DNA from: Cudoniella acicularis
Taxonomy: Eukaryota; Ascomycota; Leotiomycetes; Helotiales; Helotiaceae
DNA length: 38,155 nt
Direction: 5' to 3'
NCBI GenBank assembly: GCA_013054445.1
Contig: JAAMPI010000428.1
Location: 1 to 38,155 of the forward strand
This document shows positions 10,579 through 21,823 of the stretch, one piece after another (the stretch's first letter is position 1; every line of letters starts with the position of its first letter). A program made the position numbers and the translations under genes. The notes under the pieces were generated by a model. It was not told the origin of the DNA, made no database searches, and saw only the letters and a list, made by a program, of their open reading frames with translations.

Positions 10579-11615
10579 TCAAGCCATGGATGCACCATCT
10601 GCGTAGAAAATAGCATTAGGAGGGCAATTCGTGGCCAGTATTTGTATTGTATCGCCGCCTGTACCCACATATTCTGCACTGTACCGGGTCCAACTCGTTG
10701 TTAGGGACTCATCAAATTTCGTTGAAGTGGGATAATCCCCTGCATTGTAACGTTCTCGGGTCACGTGGTACGCGATATCACGTGAAGAGTTGGGTGTAAT
10801 CGTCGTTGAATTGTCAATCAGATCTGGGTAGAACGTTATCTTGCTAAGATATATGAAGTTGGGCACGTCGTTGAACAAATGGAAAACTATATAGCTATAT
10901 AGGTGGTTCCTCTAGGATTATTCGGATCACTAGCTCCATGGATCGTGTGATCCTTATATCCGTAGATCACCTGACTAATCATGTGATCTCAGGCCATGAC
11001 ATGCATCATCTTGGGCGTTAAGAAACATAGCGCAGTTGGTGGATGACGGTGTTATTGAATCTACTCGCATCCAAATCGAGAAGGTGTACATCTGGCCAAC
11101 CACGGTTGTTGAGAGGTGCTGTGAGAGATACCAAGTAACGTCGGCGTCTATCTTGAATTGGACCTCACTAGAAAAGGAGAAGAGGTTATTAGCAGTTGTT
11201 CTCGGTATGTATAGTCTAGACTCAAGATTTAAAATCGATACCTTGCTGTGTCAAGCATTTGGAGCTAGATGCGTGAATCTCGAAAGCTAGGAAGCTCGAT
11301 CTGTCCATGTAGAAAGAAACATCATTTGATGGGGACAGAAAGAAAACTCACTATGATCCTTAGTGAGTTGGGTCATCGGCTGTCTGAACTATAATAGCAG
11401 CGTTTCTATCTTCACCGTCAGATACGAATTGTCAAGAATTGTTCGTGGGATCTTCGAAACCAGGGTTCAACACAAGGTTTCCACTTCCACTACCACCTCC
11501 TGATGAAACTGACGTTGTTGCGGCGGCTGCGGTTTTTATTGCTGCTGTTGCACAAGGAGAATTTTCTGCCCACTTTAATACGTTAGCATCTTGTATTTTC
11601 CAGGGAAGGGAGGCG
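10579..11615 (-). pseudogene. decayed secreted protein with carbohydrate-binding (CBM_4_9/galactose-binding-like) domains
   Basis: Three minus-strand blocks in order resemble one gene. Block 1 (about 11615-11310) reads a Ser/Thr/Gly-rich linker, then NLVLNPGFEDPTNNS, a TGA at 11434-11432, and FVSDGEDRNAAIIVQTADD followed by more stops and SPSNDVSFYMD. Block 2 (about 11157-10990) reads LSTTVVGQMYTFSIWMRVDS and TPSSTNCAMFLNAQDDACHG. Block 3 (10878-10582) reads ESLTTSWTRYSAEYVGTGGD and then TNCPPNAIFYADGASM. These are the start, middle and end signatures of the jelly-roll carbohydrate-binding repeats found in secreted fungal proteins. Stops, and a GATCAC palindrome-rich insert between blocks 2 and 3 (about 10883-10990), break it. 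The TGA after NNS fits a TGG change. Assignment to the exact family is by eye. Confidence 0.65.
10924..10988. repeat. two GATCAC/GTGATC hairpins
   Basis: GGATCAC at 10924-10930 pairs with GTGATCC at 10947-10953, and GATCAC at 10965-10970 pairs with GTGATC at 10983-10988. They sit in the non-coding insert that separates two blocks of the decayed carbohydrate-binding gene. They may be a remnant of a small palindromic element. Confidence 0.45.
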
Positions 11616-14491
11616 AGAGGATTTTTTTCAATTTGGAATCAACGAGGGGGATTGTGGGGGGTGGGCAGAGAAATGGGATGGTTACGCAAAGCTCGACGTT
11701 GCAGCAGCGAGATCGCTAGTATTACTGTAGTAGAATGTAACATGACTACAGGAAGGCTGGGTGGGTATTGTGAGTCCTGAGAGGATGCTATAGGATGCTA
11801 CGCATTATGTTAAGCTTAAGAAAGCAAGTGCCGAGTTCAAAATATCCGTGGGAAAGCGCATGGTGAAAATAAGAAGCGAGAAGACCTCGTGGCGTTTGAA
11901 CAAAGGTCGAGCGGGAAGCAAAGGCAGTAAAGGTTGCCGATGAATGTGGTGCTTGCTCATAAGATATCAATCAGGGAAGCTTCTTATAATCTCCAAGCAT
12001 GTTTGGCCTTACTCAGGATGCGGCTCAACATGGAGTTCGGGTTTCGACGTCCTGCTCTAGAGTGTCCTGTCCAGTCTTGGAGGGTGCAGTGAATTGGTCC
12101 CACGGTAAATCAAATGTACCTCACAAACGAAACCTCACCTCCCTTAGAGTCTCTACGTGGCATCATAGCGCTATAGTTTAGGATCGGAAATTAAATATGA
12201 CTCTCCAGGAACGCGAATTGAGCATGAGTGTTTTACTCCTTTACATTGCCGAAGGTGTCCTGGGTTCACTGGTCTCTGGCTGGTCTGAATCGTTCGAGGA
12301 CCAGTTTATGTGGAAGAGTTGCAGCAAAAATGCCGGCGAAGCTATTGTAGCCTACTAGGAGCTCCTTTAAACGAGAATTTGGAAATTCCTGGAACACGGA
12401 TTCGAAAAGGACAAAGATTTTTGAGTCGTATGTACGGTGTTTCTGAAAATGGAAGATTAGAAACCTCACTAAATGCATTGATTTCTTTACCATACAAGTC
12501 CCAGAGAAATCCTAAAAGGAAGCAATAAATAAGACAATGGGGTTCCATGAATCCGGCTTCAACTAGTCCAGTTATTTCTCTACAATATTATTCGGAGATA
12601 AAGCCTTAGGTCTATTTGTGGCTTTCTACGACATCCGCAGATCACTAATCGGAACCCCTACTGTTCTTCTATTATTTGTTTTCTGGTAGACATCTAATTG
12701 AAGATAAAAAGTAAAAGCAAAGAAGTCACCTGAAGCTGACTTTTACATATTCTCTAAAAGCATCTCGTGGAGAAAGCGCTGAGTAGAATGTCAATGGTAT
12801 TTAGTCCCCATTGTGTGCATTCACTCACCCCTAACGGCAGTTTCGTAGAGTGGACACTGAACGGGATTATTCTTATCTGTCTTGCAGTGGAGGCTCCGGA
12901 GAAGCAGCAAAAACTTAGGGAAAAGAAACGAGACAAAGAAATCGCCTTAAGGTGTCTCTTCACAAGCGAACGTTCTTTATGCAGGGCAATTAAACATTAG
13001 TCACAAATCAATCATAAATCCCTTTTATGCCAAACTGTAAGTCTGCGCCTTAGGCCTTGCAGTCCCTCAACAAAAATTTGCATCCTCCGCTTGTGATATT
13101 GAAATTACCATGTTCTAAAACCCGGATTGGCTTTCCCGTGGGCATGCTCAGCTGCTTAGCAACAGCTCAACATGAGTTGGAATTTCCTTCTGGTTCGAGA
13201 GCAGGCAGATAACCCGATTTCACTCGGTCAATCGCCATGTGTCTAGTTTCTGTCGCATTTCTGCATCGATATAGGTTGTTATGTTGGAAGGCAAAACATT
13301 TGTGCCCGCCCCACCTTCCCCCTTTCCCCAGATCTCTCGCTTAGTATCCTGCACCCAATCAGGGTGCGATGTGCAATGGAACGCGCATAGCTAAAGATGC
13401 AGTATTTTCCTAAATATTCTAACTATTTAGAAGTTCAACTCTTGAGATAAATTTCGCTGGCAAGAGTGTTTTTCACTCACGAGCAGCGTTCGCTGCATGT
13501 TTAATTCATAGAGAATCAACTGTGAATTTTACAGCATGCAGTGTGGGCATCTAGGGAGTTCCCCGCTGTATTTTAGCGATCATTCACCGTAAAGATGGTG
13601 TTCTAGTGTAATATTAGCGATTGAAGCTTGAAAATCCCCATAACATGCGACGCCTACCGTATCCTTGGGCTTCTCCTTTTTTAACCAGCCCGCGAATATT
13701 TTATCGTGCAATTACCACAAACTGGCATGTTAATTATTTGAGGTTACTCACGAAGGGCTTTTGAAATAAAAAAAGTTTCTTGTTTAGAAAGGGACTGCGG
13801 CACCTGGGCTTGGTTGGGTGTGTGACGCTAATGAGTAAGCGATTGGAATAGGAGGCGCAAAAATGGGGTGGGGGTTCACCGAGTTTTATCCGGGGTGGAA
13901 AGAAACAAGGAAAACATTTTCTAACAGTCATCACGTCGCATCATCAACTCGAGTCACTCGATGCAAGAGACGTAGTGACTCTTCGTCGTGTGCTTCAGAA
14001 GTTCAACAATGGCTATCCCCTCGAAATCCTCGAGTTTCATCCCACAAATCAATTGCGCTGTCGGCGGCAAAATGCTGGCCGTGGGTGCGGCTCGGTGGAC
14101 GTGACGTGACAGTGCTTCAGGCTTCGAAGACGATACCCAATGCGGTAATCCTGATGCTGCAGCTGCGGGTGGGATCAGCCTTCCTCTACATTTTTTCAAT
14201 GCGAACGAGCCCACGACAACAATGATGCTATGGCGCAGTACAGTGCAGAATACTTTCCCCATCGAGACAAGAATTCGAAAAAGTTAACTTGCTTGAAGAT
14301 GAGGAGAAATATAAGGTACAATGATTTTCTTCGATTAATTCCCTTTTATTTATCACTCAGTTCAAGCTTCAAAGCCATTCTTCTGCATTTTCCATCAATC
14401 TTTATTCTTGTTCGAAGCGAAAATCAAATTCTCGATCATATTAAATTCTTTGTGCATTCACAAACTATTTTAATCTTTCAAAACCGCCACA
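11616..14491. other. long intergenic stretch, no supported gene
   Basis: About 2.9 kb without a gene I can support. Open frames up to about 120 codons exist on both strands (for example 12310-12528, 12767-13000, 13863-14225) but they overlap each other antisense and lack any family motif. A minus-strand extension of the carbohydrate-binding pseudogene (leader peptide exon) could lie just above 11615. The last few hundred bases, with pyrimidine-rich tracts before 14492, are the likely promoter of the DUF7702 gene. Confidence 0.45.
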
Positions 14492-15475
14492 ATGACAGAC
14501 GCTCGGGAAGGCATCGCAATCGCCTCACTCATCATCTACATCCCCGCTCTCCTAACTACTATCCTCCTCTTGATCCGCCAAGGCCACGCCAGACAACTCG
14601 GCTGGATCTACCTCCTCATATTTTCCTTCATCCGCATCGCAGGCTCTATCCTCGAACTCCTACACAAAAGCACACCCTCGAATACCTCGTACACAGAATG
14701 GTCCCTCATCCTACAATCTGTAGGACTTTCCCCGCTTCTTCTCGCCAGCCTCGGAATCCTAAAACGAGTCATCGATTTTACATCCACGCATGTGCGCTCC
14801 AGTCCCGATAGTCAAAGCAATATCATAGTGAACCATTTGTCGATGAAATTCGGCATTATCGCGAAGTTCGCCGGGAAAGCGTCGGCGGATGCACGGAGAA
14901 GTCGCCTCATCCAATTACTGCAAATCCCGACAACGATCGCGCTGATTCTGTGCATCGTCGGTGGCATGGACGAAGCCTCTACATCTTCCACCTCAGCATC
15001 CGATATCGCAGAAGGAAAAACGGATACAAAATGGGGAATTGGAATTTTCATCGTTATTTATGTGATTTTGTGTATCCTCGCATTTATCAGCATGTTTGAG
15101 GTGCATAAGACCGCACGTGGAGAAAAACGTCTCTTGGTCGCTGTTGTCATTGCACTACCGATGATTGGGAGTCGGTTGTTGTGGAGTGTGTTGTGTGCCT
15201 TTAAGGGGGGCGACATTTTCAATATTCAGGATGGGAGTGCGGTGGTGCAGATCTGTATGGCGAATGCGGAGGAGGTGATTGTCGTGCTCATGTATGTGCT
15301 TGTAGGGTTGACGGTGCAGAAGTATGATGATGTGGTGCTAGAGAGGAATCGATTGACGCAGGTGAATCAAGAGAGTTTGGAAAGGAGACAGAGGAGAGAA
15401 TATGCAAAGAGGCAGGCGTGGGCCGAGGCGAATGAGAATGCATGGACTGAAAGGCTACAGGGTGCCTATCGTTGA
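14492..15475 (+). CDS. seven-transmembrane DUF7702-type protein
   Basis: An intact, intronless 327-aa integral membrane protein. Seven hydrophobic segments can be picked out at roughly residues 8-28, 37-58, 70-90, 142-158, 182-205, 215-233 and 257-276, with charged loops and a basic, Arg/Glu-rich cytosolic-looking tail (residues 280-327). This layout, and the opening REGIAIASLIIYIPALLTT, match the fungal DUF7702 family, whose function is unknown to me. The start has a good fungal context (CACAATG). It runs tail-to-tail with the beta-mannosidase, the two stop codons being 247 bp apart. No signal peptide separate from the first TM is seen. Nothing in the sequence points to a substrate or ligand. 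Confidence 0.85.
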   Translation: MTDAREGIAIASLIIYIPALLTTILLLIRQGHARQLGWIYLLIFSFIRIAGSILELLHKSTPSNTSYTEWSLILQSVGLSPLLLASLGILKRVIDFTSTHVRSSPDSQSNIIVNHLSMKFGIIAKFAGKASADARRSRLIQLLQIPTTIALILCIVGGMDEASTSSTSASDIAEGKTDTKWGIGIFIVIYVILCILAFISMFEVHKTARGEKRLLVAVVIALPMIGSRLLWSVLCAFKGGDIFNIQDGSAVVQICMANAEEVIVVLMYVLVGLTVQKYDDVVLERNRLTQVNQESLERRQRREYAKRQAWAEANENAWTERLQGAYR

Positions 15476-15722
15476 GCGCTGGCTCGATTTCATTTGTTCA
15501 TTTCATGGTAGAGATCGGCGGGGTACATGAGAAGATTCTTTGAGAGGCGTGGAAATTAAGGCAGCGTATGTGTTGGCGGCGAATTGTAGAATTTCTTGTT
15601 TTTGTTGAACTCCAGCGTGTACTATTACTTTAGACTGCATGTTATTAGCGTATACATATACTTGCATACCACCCATCCGCTTTCAACTTTTTCCTTTTCC
15701 CTTGTCATCGGACTGGACTTCA

Positions 15723-18382
15723 TCAAAGAACAAAGCCCTCTTTATACTCCCAATCACACAAAAACCTACTCTCAACCTTCCTTCCCCCCAAGCCTCCAAC
15801 TACAGTAACACTGATTTCCTCTCCCGGAACTAAATCCACAAAATTATCTGAGAAGACGGCATCTGAGCCCCGTTCTTCGATAGGAATTTGAAGCACAACG
15901 CCCTTGACAGGTGCATTTGTTTTCAAAATTATTGTTTCGTCGTCACCCTCGCTCTGAATCAAGGTCGTGACTTCTAGCTTCGGATGAAACTTCACGAATT
16001 TCATCGGTTCTGGCCAGTCTACCCAGCGCGCAAGCCTCTCTCCCGTTTTCGCATCATCAATATACGCCACGGCAACCGTTCCGTCCGCATTCGGAATATC
16101 TAGCTTCGTGATTTCCGTCGTGCGATTACTGTCCAGGCTTAACGTCCTCTCCTTTTCCTCTTCCGGAAGAGCGACTTCTTCTCCAGAAGCTATATCAAAC
16201 GCTTTGAGTTTGAGAATAACATCCAGGGGAGTGATATGTCCATTCACGGCCCAAAGTTCCACCTTCTCTTTCTTCTCAGGAAATGACCAACTCGTCATAT
16301 AATTCCCATACGCACCAGTCACCACCCTCTCCATCCCCACAACCACCTTCGCCAAAGCACGTTTCGTGATATAAAAACTCGCTTTCCTTCCACCATTAAC
16401 ATCCACCAGCGCCCAGCTCGTTCCCGGCCAAATATCATTTAACTGCCACACCAAAATCCCACTACAATTCTCTTCGCCGGGACCCCTAAATTCGCGTCTC
16501 CAGTGATTATAGGCGTATTTCATGGCTTCGGCTTGCAGGAATTGACTACAGTAGATGAAAGAGGAGAGAGGGTTGAATTGAAAGCGGAAGTTCTCGCCGC
16601 TGTACATGCCGTAGCGCCGTTGGTGCCCAGGCCCTTTGTCGTGCGCGTCGAAGGTTAGTGATTGCCAGTGGCGTTCTGAAGGGGAGGTGATGGCTTCGTG
16701 GAGGGTTCGTAACGAGGGTGCGGACTCGAAGCCGAATTCGGAAACGAAGCGAGAGGTATAGGCCTTGTATGACTGATAGGGGGACATTTTGCCGTGCCAG
16801 ACTATATTTGGGAAGCTGTGTGAGCGAAAAGGTAAGAGGGGAAAATAGAAAGAGACAAACCGTTCCAGATATGAGTATCTCCAATCGTGGTGTCGTTTGA
16901 AGTCTTTCCACCATAAGGACTGCTACACCAGTACGGAACATCGCCGGCCAACCTCTCACATATTTCCGGGAGTACCCTCTCATAAATCAATCTCGCAGGA
17001 AAATTCGTCTTGGCCCAATTCTCCTCATTGTCATCATTCGGGTCATACTCCCATCCCCATCTCTCAGCAAGCATATAATCCTCATTGTTCCCAGCCCAAA
17101 TCACCAGAGAGCAATGATGCCCAACACGCTTGATTTGCTGTTCTGCCTCCTGCTTCACCTCTTTCACGAATTCTTTCTCAGCAGGGTAATCTCCACATGC
17201 GTACAAGAAGTCTTGCCAGACGAGTATACCCAGCTCGTCACAGATTGAGTAGAAGTCCTCAGATTCGACGAGTCCGCCACCCCAGACACGAATCATTGCT
17301 TGATTTCCGGATTTGGCGAGAGAGAGCCAGTCTTTGTAGCGTTGCGTAGTCATACGTGGTAGGAGATAATCGCCAGGGATCCAGCAGGAACCGCCGGCAA
17401 AGATGGAAATTCTGTTGATCTCGAATGTAAAAGACGTGCCTGGTTCCTTCTTTAAAGGATGCTGAAGCAGTCTTAGACGCCGGAAGCCTAGTTTGAGGGT
17501 CTTGCTGTTACCGAGTGGGAGTCTACAGGTGATGGTGTAGAGGGGTTGACCGCCGTATGTGAAGGGGTACCAGAGTTCTGGATTAGGGACTGAGATTGTG
17601 GTGCTGAAGTCTCCTTTTTGATTCACGAAGAAAGTTTTGAAAGAAACGAGTTCTCCTTTGGGGTCTTTTATCTCAATTAAGAGTAAAATCCCATTTCCAC
17701 TTTCGATTTTTGCCGTGATCTTCAATCCCGCAGTTTTCAGATCTTCACTGACCTCTTGTCTAATCATCCACTCCTTGATTCTTCCCTTGTCTTCGCTCCA
17801 CGTTTCAAGCCAGATAGGCTTCCAAGGTCCGCACGTGTTGATGGCAGGTCCCCAGTCCCAACCCCAGTGATACTGTGCCTTTCTCACAAAAAGCCTCTCG
17901 GGACCACCAAAATGCACATCTGTCCCATTTCCTTTGTACCCAATCCTCTGCATCTCTTTCTTCGCAAACTCCGGTGCATTCTTGAATTTCAACTCCAGCA
18001 CATTTTCCTCTTTTAAAAAAGAAGTGACATCCACTCGATGCTCGATATGCATGTTTCTTGCTTCCAAAATCAATTCGCCGTTTAGAAAAACGGAGCAGAT
18101 GGTGTCGAGGCCTTCGAAGATTATTTCGGCGTGTTCGGCAGGAGTAAGAGGGGCGTGTGGAAAAGTGGTTTTGTATTCCCAGTCTGCGTCGTTCACCCAA
18201 AGGCAGTCGAGTTCGTTGGTATCAATGTAGGGGTCCTTGATATGGCCATGGTAGAGAAGGTCTAGGTGTGCCACTGTGGGGAATTGGGATACTGAGAGGA
18301 AAGATGAGGCTGTGCCGTTATTTAAGTCTGTGGTTTGGCGAAACTGCCAGTCTTTTGATAGCTCTGCCCTTGTCAGTGCCAT
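15723..18382 (-). CDS. beta-mannosidase, glycoside hydrolase family 2 (B type)
   Basis: This is an exo-acting beta-mannosidase that releases mannose from beta-1,4-manno-oligosaccharides. Exons 18382-16861 and 16801-15723 around a 59-bp phase-1 GT-AG intron give 866 aa, the usual size of the fungal B-type enzyme. The N-terminal sugar-binding domain contains KAQYHWGWDWGPAINTCGPW; the TIM-barrel carries the acid/base in WAGNNEDY (Glu about 434) and the nucleophile in FVSEFGFES (Glu about 529). The C-terminal part is the beta-sandwich region. There is no signal peptide (it starts MALTRAELSKDWQF), so an intracellular enzyme acting on imported oligosaccharides is inferred. All key residues are present. 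The gene converges with the DUF7702 gene and lies downstream of a co-oriented Zn2Cys6 regulator. Confidence 0.93.
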
Positions 18383-18986
18383 TTTAGATATTTTGAATAC
18401 TTGTTGAGATGAATGAGGAAATTAAAAAAAATAAAAAATAAAAAAAGAGGATGAGGGGAAGGCTTCATGTATATAGGGCGTAAAGGATGTACATGTATTT
18501 CCTACAGCCTCAAAGAATTGCATGAGTGAGATTGAGGAGAACACTGCAGCCTTGGCGGGGTACGATTCCTCCGACTGCGGGTTTAACTCTACCCCTCATC
18601 CCACATCTCAAACGTGGGGGTGTTGGACTTCGAATGATCATCATGAACTTTACGTCATTGGATGATTGAGAATTGAATATATGCTTGGGAAGCCAAAAAC
18701 GCCGTGCGAGCCTATATTTGGTGATTGATGCACCGTTGAAATTTAGTGGTGGAGTTGTGATGTTTCGGGAGCGGAGCCGGTGCTTCCGAACCGAAAGTGG
18801 AAAAGGGGCTAGTCTCGTGATCTTCCCCACTTTACCCCTGAAATTTGAACCTTCCCTCCACCGAAGATGCATTAAAAGTTGGGAGTTATCTACACGTTGG
18901 GTATTTCTTTGTTGCCTGCCGCACTTTCTTTTTTTATTTTGGTCACAATCCTCGTTCCACCAAGCTGGCTAATTACAACTAGATGC
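18383..18986. promoter_or_regulatory. upstream region of the beta-mannosidase gene
   Basis: About 600 bp between the regulator's stop codon and the beta-mannosidase start. An A-rich tract (18423-18448) lies just upstream of the ATG. A CGG-N5-CCG motif at 18778-18788, embedded in a GC-rich patch with a further CCG at 18791-18793, resembles sites of zinc-cluster regulators. Whether any regulator, including the neighbouring one, binds here is only a guess. No gene is seen. Confidence 0.35.
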
Positions 18987-20764
18987 CTACATTAAAGTTT
19001 GTAGAGCCTCATACGGCTGACTTCGTACAATGTCTTCAGTACCGATAAATTTTCCATCACTATTCCACACCTTTCGCCTGAATTTCATATGAAGCGTACT
19101 ATAGTCCCCGGTCTCAAAGAACGCCGTAGCGGTACTAATTCGACGCTCCAGTGGTACTAACTGTCTCCAGTCTTCCTCCTGAGCAGTCTCTGCAGACGAT
19201 TCTCCATGGAGTAATCTGGGTGAGTTTAATTCTTCGATTCCTTCCTCCAACATGGTATATTCGCGTCCAAGTTGACTAATCAGCTTTGGCTCCCATAATC
19301 CTTCGCGGCCAGCTCGCTTCATAAGGTGAAGAGCTTTACGTCGAATTTGTGGGTGGCGGCACTTTAGTATGGCCCAAGAGAGTGGAGGAACCAAGCCGAA
19401 TTCCAAAGAGAAGCGCCCCGGGGGCATCCCTTGTTCTAGAAGGATGCTGGATGCAAGATCCGTAATTATAGCGAATTCTTTGAGATAAGGGTCGAAATCG
19501 GTCTCTTCGACTTCGAAATATGATGTTGGCACGACCACACTTAGCCAGGTATGTTGAATGTGCATCAATGCTGACCGTCGTTTCCAAGCCCGATCAATCT
19601 TCTCTGCAAAGCTGGTCTTCAAACAGAATCGATCGTAGGTCTTCCTCCAATTTTTGAGACTGGTATACAGATACTGGCGATGAACGTTGGGAATTTTGTT
19701 TTGGAGTGTGTGACAGCTAAACTCCAGTTTCTGACCTACGAATTGCAAGCACTCGTTCGTAAGTATCACAAGATATTGGCTTGCTTCTTGGATGGAGCAG
19801 AAATCTGTCGGAAGGACGAAAGAAAAGAGTGGCTGAGGATGGATACTTTCTATGGGTTTGTGGGCACTGAGATTGAGCTGTGGTCTTTCGGAGCCGAAAT
19901 ACGTGGATTGGAGGTCCAGGTCAGCAAAAACACCGACAAGTTCGTCTTCTATTGATTGAGGCTTTGATGCTAACAGCAGAGTTTTGGTTTCGTCTTCAGG
20001 GTTTCCCGGCGTTGAGGTAAAAAATTGAGTAGATGAATGAAGCAGTTTTCTGCCTTCATTTAAGTGTATCGTTGCCTGTTCAAACCTGCCGGTGGATAGC
20101 TCAAGGGCAATAAATATTACACAAGCAATGAGAGTGACTCTCAAAGATGAAGGATTGCCATCCCCAGAAACATGTGCCTTGAGGTGCTGGATAGCTTTGT
20201 TGTAATCATTGACCACATTGAGTTTCATACCATCATCCCCAGTACCGAGTCCAGATTTGTAGCGGGTGACTTGACGCCACCGACTAGCATGAGCGAGTGC
20301 CATGGAAGCGTGGAGAATAGCAGGCTCTGAGTAACATGCGGGAAGGACGACGTTTTGCCAAAAGCCGGACGAGCGGACGCCCGCCATCTCAAGGGCGGTT
20401 TGGGATCTGAAAAGCTCGAAGGTAATGGACTCTGAGCGATTGAGAAAAGGGATGGTTTTCAAGCCTGTCATGGGCTTTGGCTGGATATTCGCCAAAGATT
20501 CTTCGTGTTCTGGGTATCTTTTGAAGTCCAGGTTTTCGTAAGTCGGACGCTTCGGTGAGTCGATGGCTATGCCGTAGCCTTCGCATATTCTGTTACCGGA
20601 CAGGCACCGAATGCAGCATGGTTTTGTTTCATCGCATTTCACTCTCCTCCTTCTGTGAGGGGTTAGCTCAGCAAGAGTTAATTTGAACAGATGCAGATGG
20701 CTTCTCACTTGCAGGTACGACATCCCGTCCTGCTCTTGATATTACTGGCTCTGGTGATCCTCAT
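18987..20764 (-). CDS. Zn(II)2Cys6 transcription factor (Fungal_trans_2/DUF3468 type)
   Basis: A nuclear regulator of 573 aa. Exon 1 is 20764-20709 and exon 2 is 20652-18987, separated by a 56-bp intron (GTGAGA...CACAG) that splits the zinc cluster. After splicing the cluster reads C15-x2-C18-x6-C25-x6-C32-x2-C35-x6-C42, preceded by a short basic N-terminus. The intron position inside the cluster is common in this family. The rest is a helical effector domain with YSEPAILHASMALAHASRW, typical of the DUF3468 group. The reading frame without the intron would start in the wrong place and lose the first two cysteines, which decides the start at 20764. The gene is divergent from the secreted beta-lactamase-like hydrolase, so local control of that gene is plausible but unproven. 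Confidence 0.88.
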
Positions 20765-21823
20765 AATATCGGGGACTTATCAAATGCTGTTCCGACAGAT
20801 AGCGTTCTTTTGTTTTGCTTCAAATGTAGTGGTGCCTCAAGCGAGCAATGCAGCTTCCTAGACTGTGACAGTGCCTAGAAAATGGGTGGGCGCGAGAAGG
20901 GATGGAGGTCTAGTAGAACTAGTAGAGAAGGTTCGTTAAGAGATGGATCTTCTCTGAAGTGCGGAGTACCGTAGAAATTTGATTCCATGCGATTTCCCCC
21001 CTGCGCCCGTTTAAGTACTTGAAGAGGCGCATTCGCAGGCTCTTTAATGACCAAGCCAGGCAGGAATTCCTTGGCGGGGGATGAAATAAAAAGGAGTCGG
21101 TGAGATCTTTCTCGCGATTCTAAGCCACTTGAAAGTGGCGCTGACAGTGATGTGGCCAATTAAATAGCCCTGTATCTACCCTATACTTTAGTACATGTAC
21201 AGCAAGCGAGCCGGGGAGAAAAGTAACACAGAATAGAACCAAGTTTTCGGCACCAAGGTCGTGCCGTCTCTACTCCGTAAAATTGATAATAAGCTTGATG
21301 TGTTTGGGTCCAATGATTATCCTGACTTTTGCGAGCGATTCCCCTGCCACTAGTGCCACAGGGGCAGAGCTGATGTAAGCCTTAATCGCGTCAACATACG
21401 TCTTACTAGGACTCTTCTACCAATAGAAACCCCAGGTACTACGAACAGGAACGACACCAAGACCTTCATACGAGAATTCCGTTTGAAATCTGCGGATGAA
21501 GGCACAGTCAAATATACAGTCTGCCGATGATAGTTAAAAAAAAATCCACAACAATCAAGGAGAGCATTAATGTAAGCCTCGTACCTTCCTGAATAATTTA
21601 AAAGTTGCGGACAACACGATGACGAGGTTTGCGGTGGCGAGGCTCAGGCTTCTGGCAATCTAATCTCTTGCGACGGTATATATGGTTCGCAACATACCAG
21701 CAAAAAAGGAACTGTCAGTCACAATCTTCACCACCATCGAGTTCTCTAAGACAGCATCAATTTCTGTTCATTCGAATCCTGCGAAATACGAGTCTCCCAG
21801 TGAAACGCAAACACACATACGCC
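20765..21823. promoter_or_regulatory. divergent promoter region with a CGGCAC-N7-GTGCCG dyad
   Basis: This roughly 1-kb region serves both the zinc-cluster regulator (leftward) and the beta-lactamase-like hydrolase (rightward). A perfect inverted repeat CGGCAC at 21248-21253 and GTGCCG at 21261-21266 lies near its middle; CGG half-sites facing each other are the usual targets of Zn2Cys6 dimers. The open frame at 20875-21159 on the minus strand has no recognisable feature. The binding protein is inferred, not shown. Confidence 0.4.

Noticed and set aside
11036..11290. Forward 84-codon frame
   Set aside because: The opposite strand here carries the middle block of the carbohydrate-binding domain, which explains the sequence better.
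13954..14262. Overlapping open frames on both strands before the DUF7702 gene
   Set aside because: The frames are antisense to each other with no family motif. A third forward frame reads somewhat protein-like (KFNNGYPLEILEFHP) but has no start and hits stops.
15596..15833. Short forward frames downstream of the DUF7702 gene
   Set aside because: They overlap the antisense 3' end of the beta-mannosidase and have low-complexity Pro/Thr/Ser sequence.
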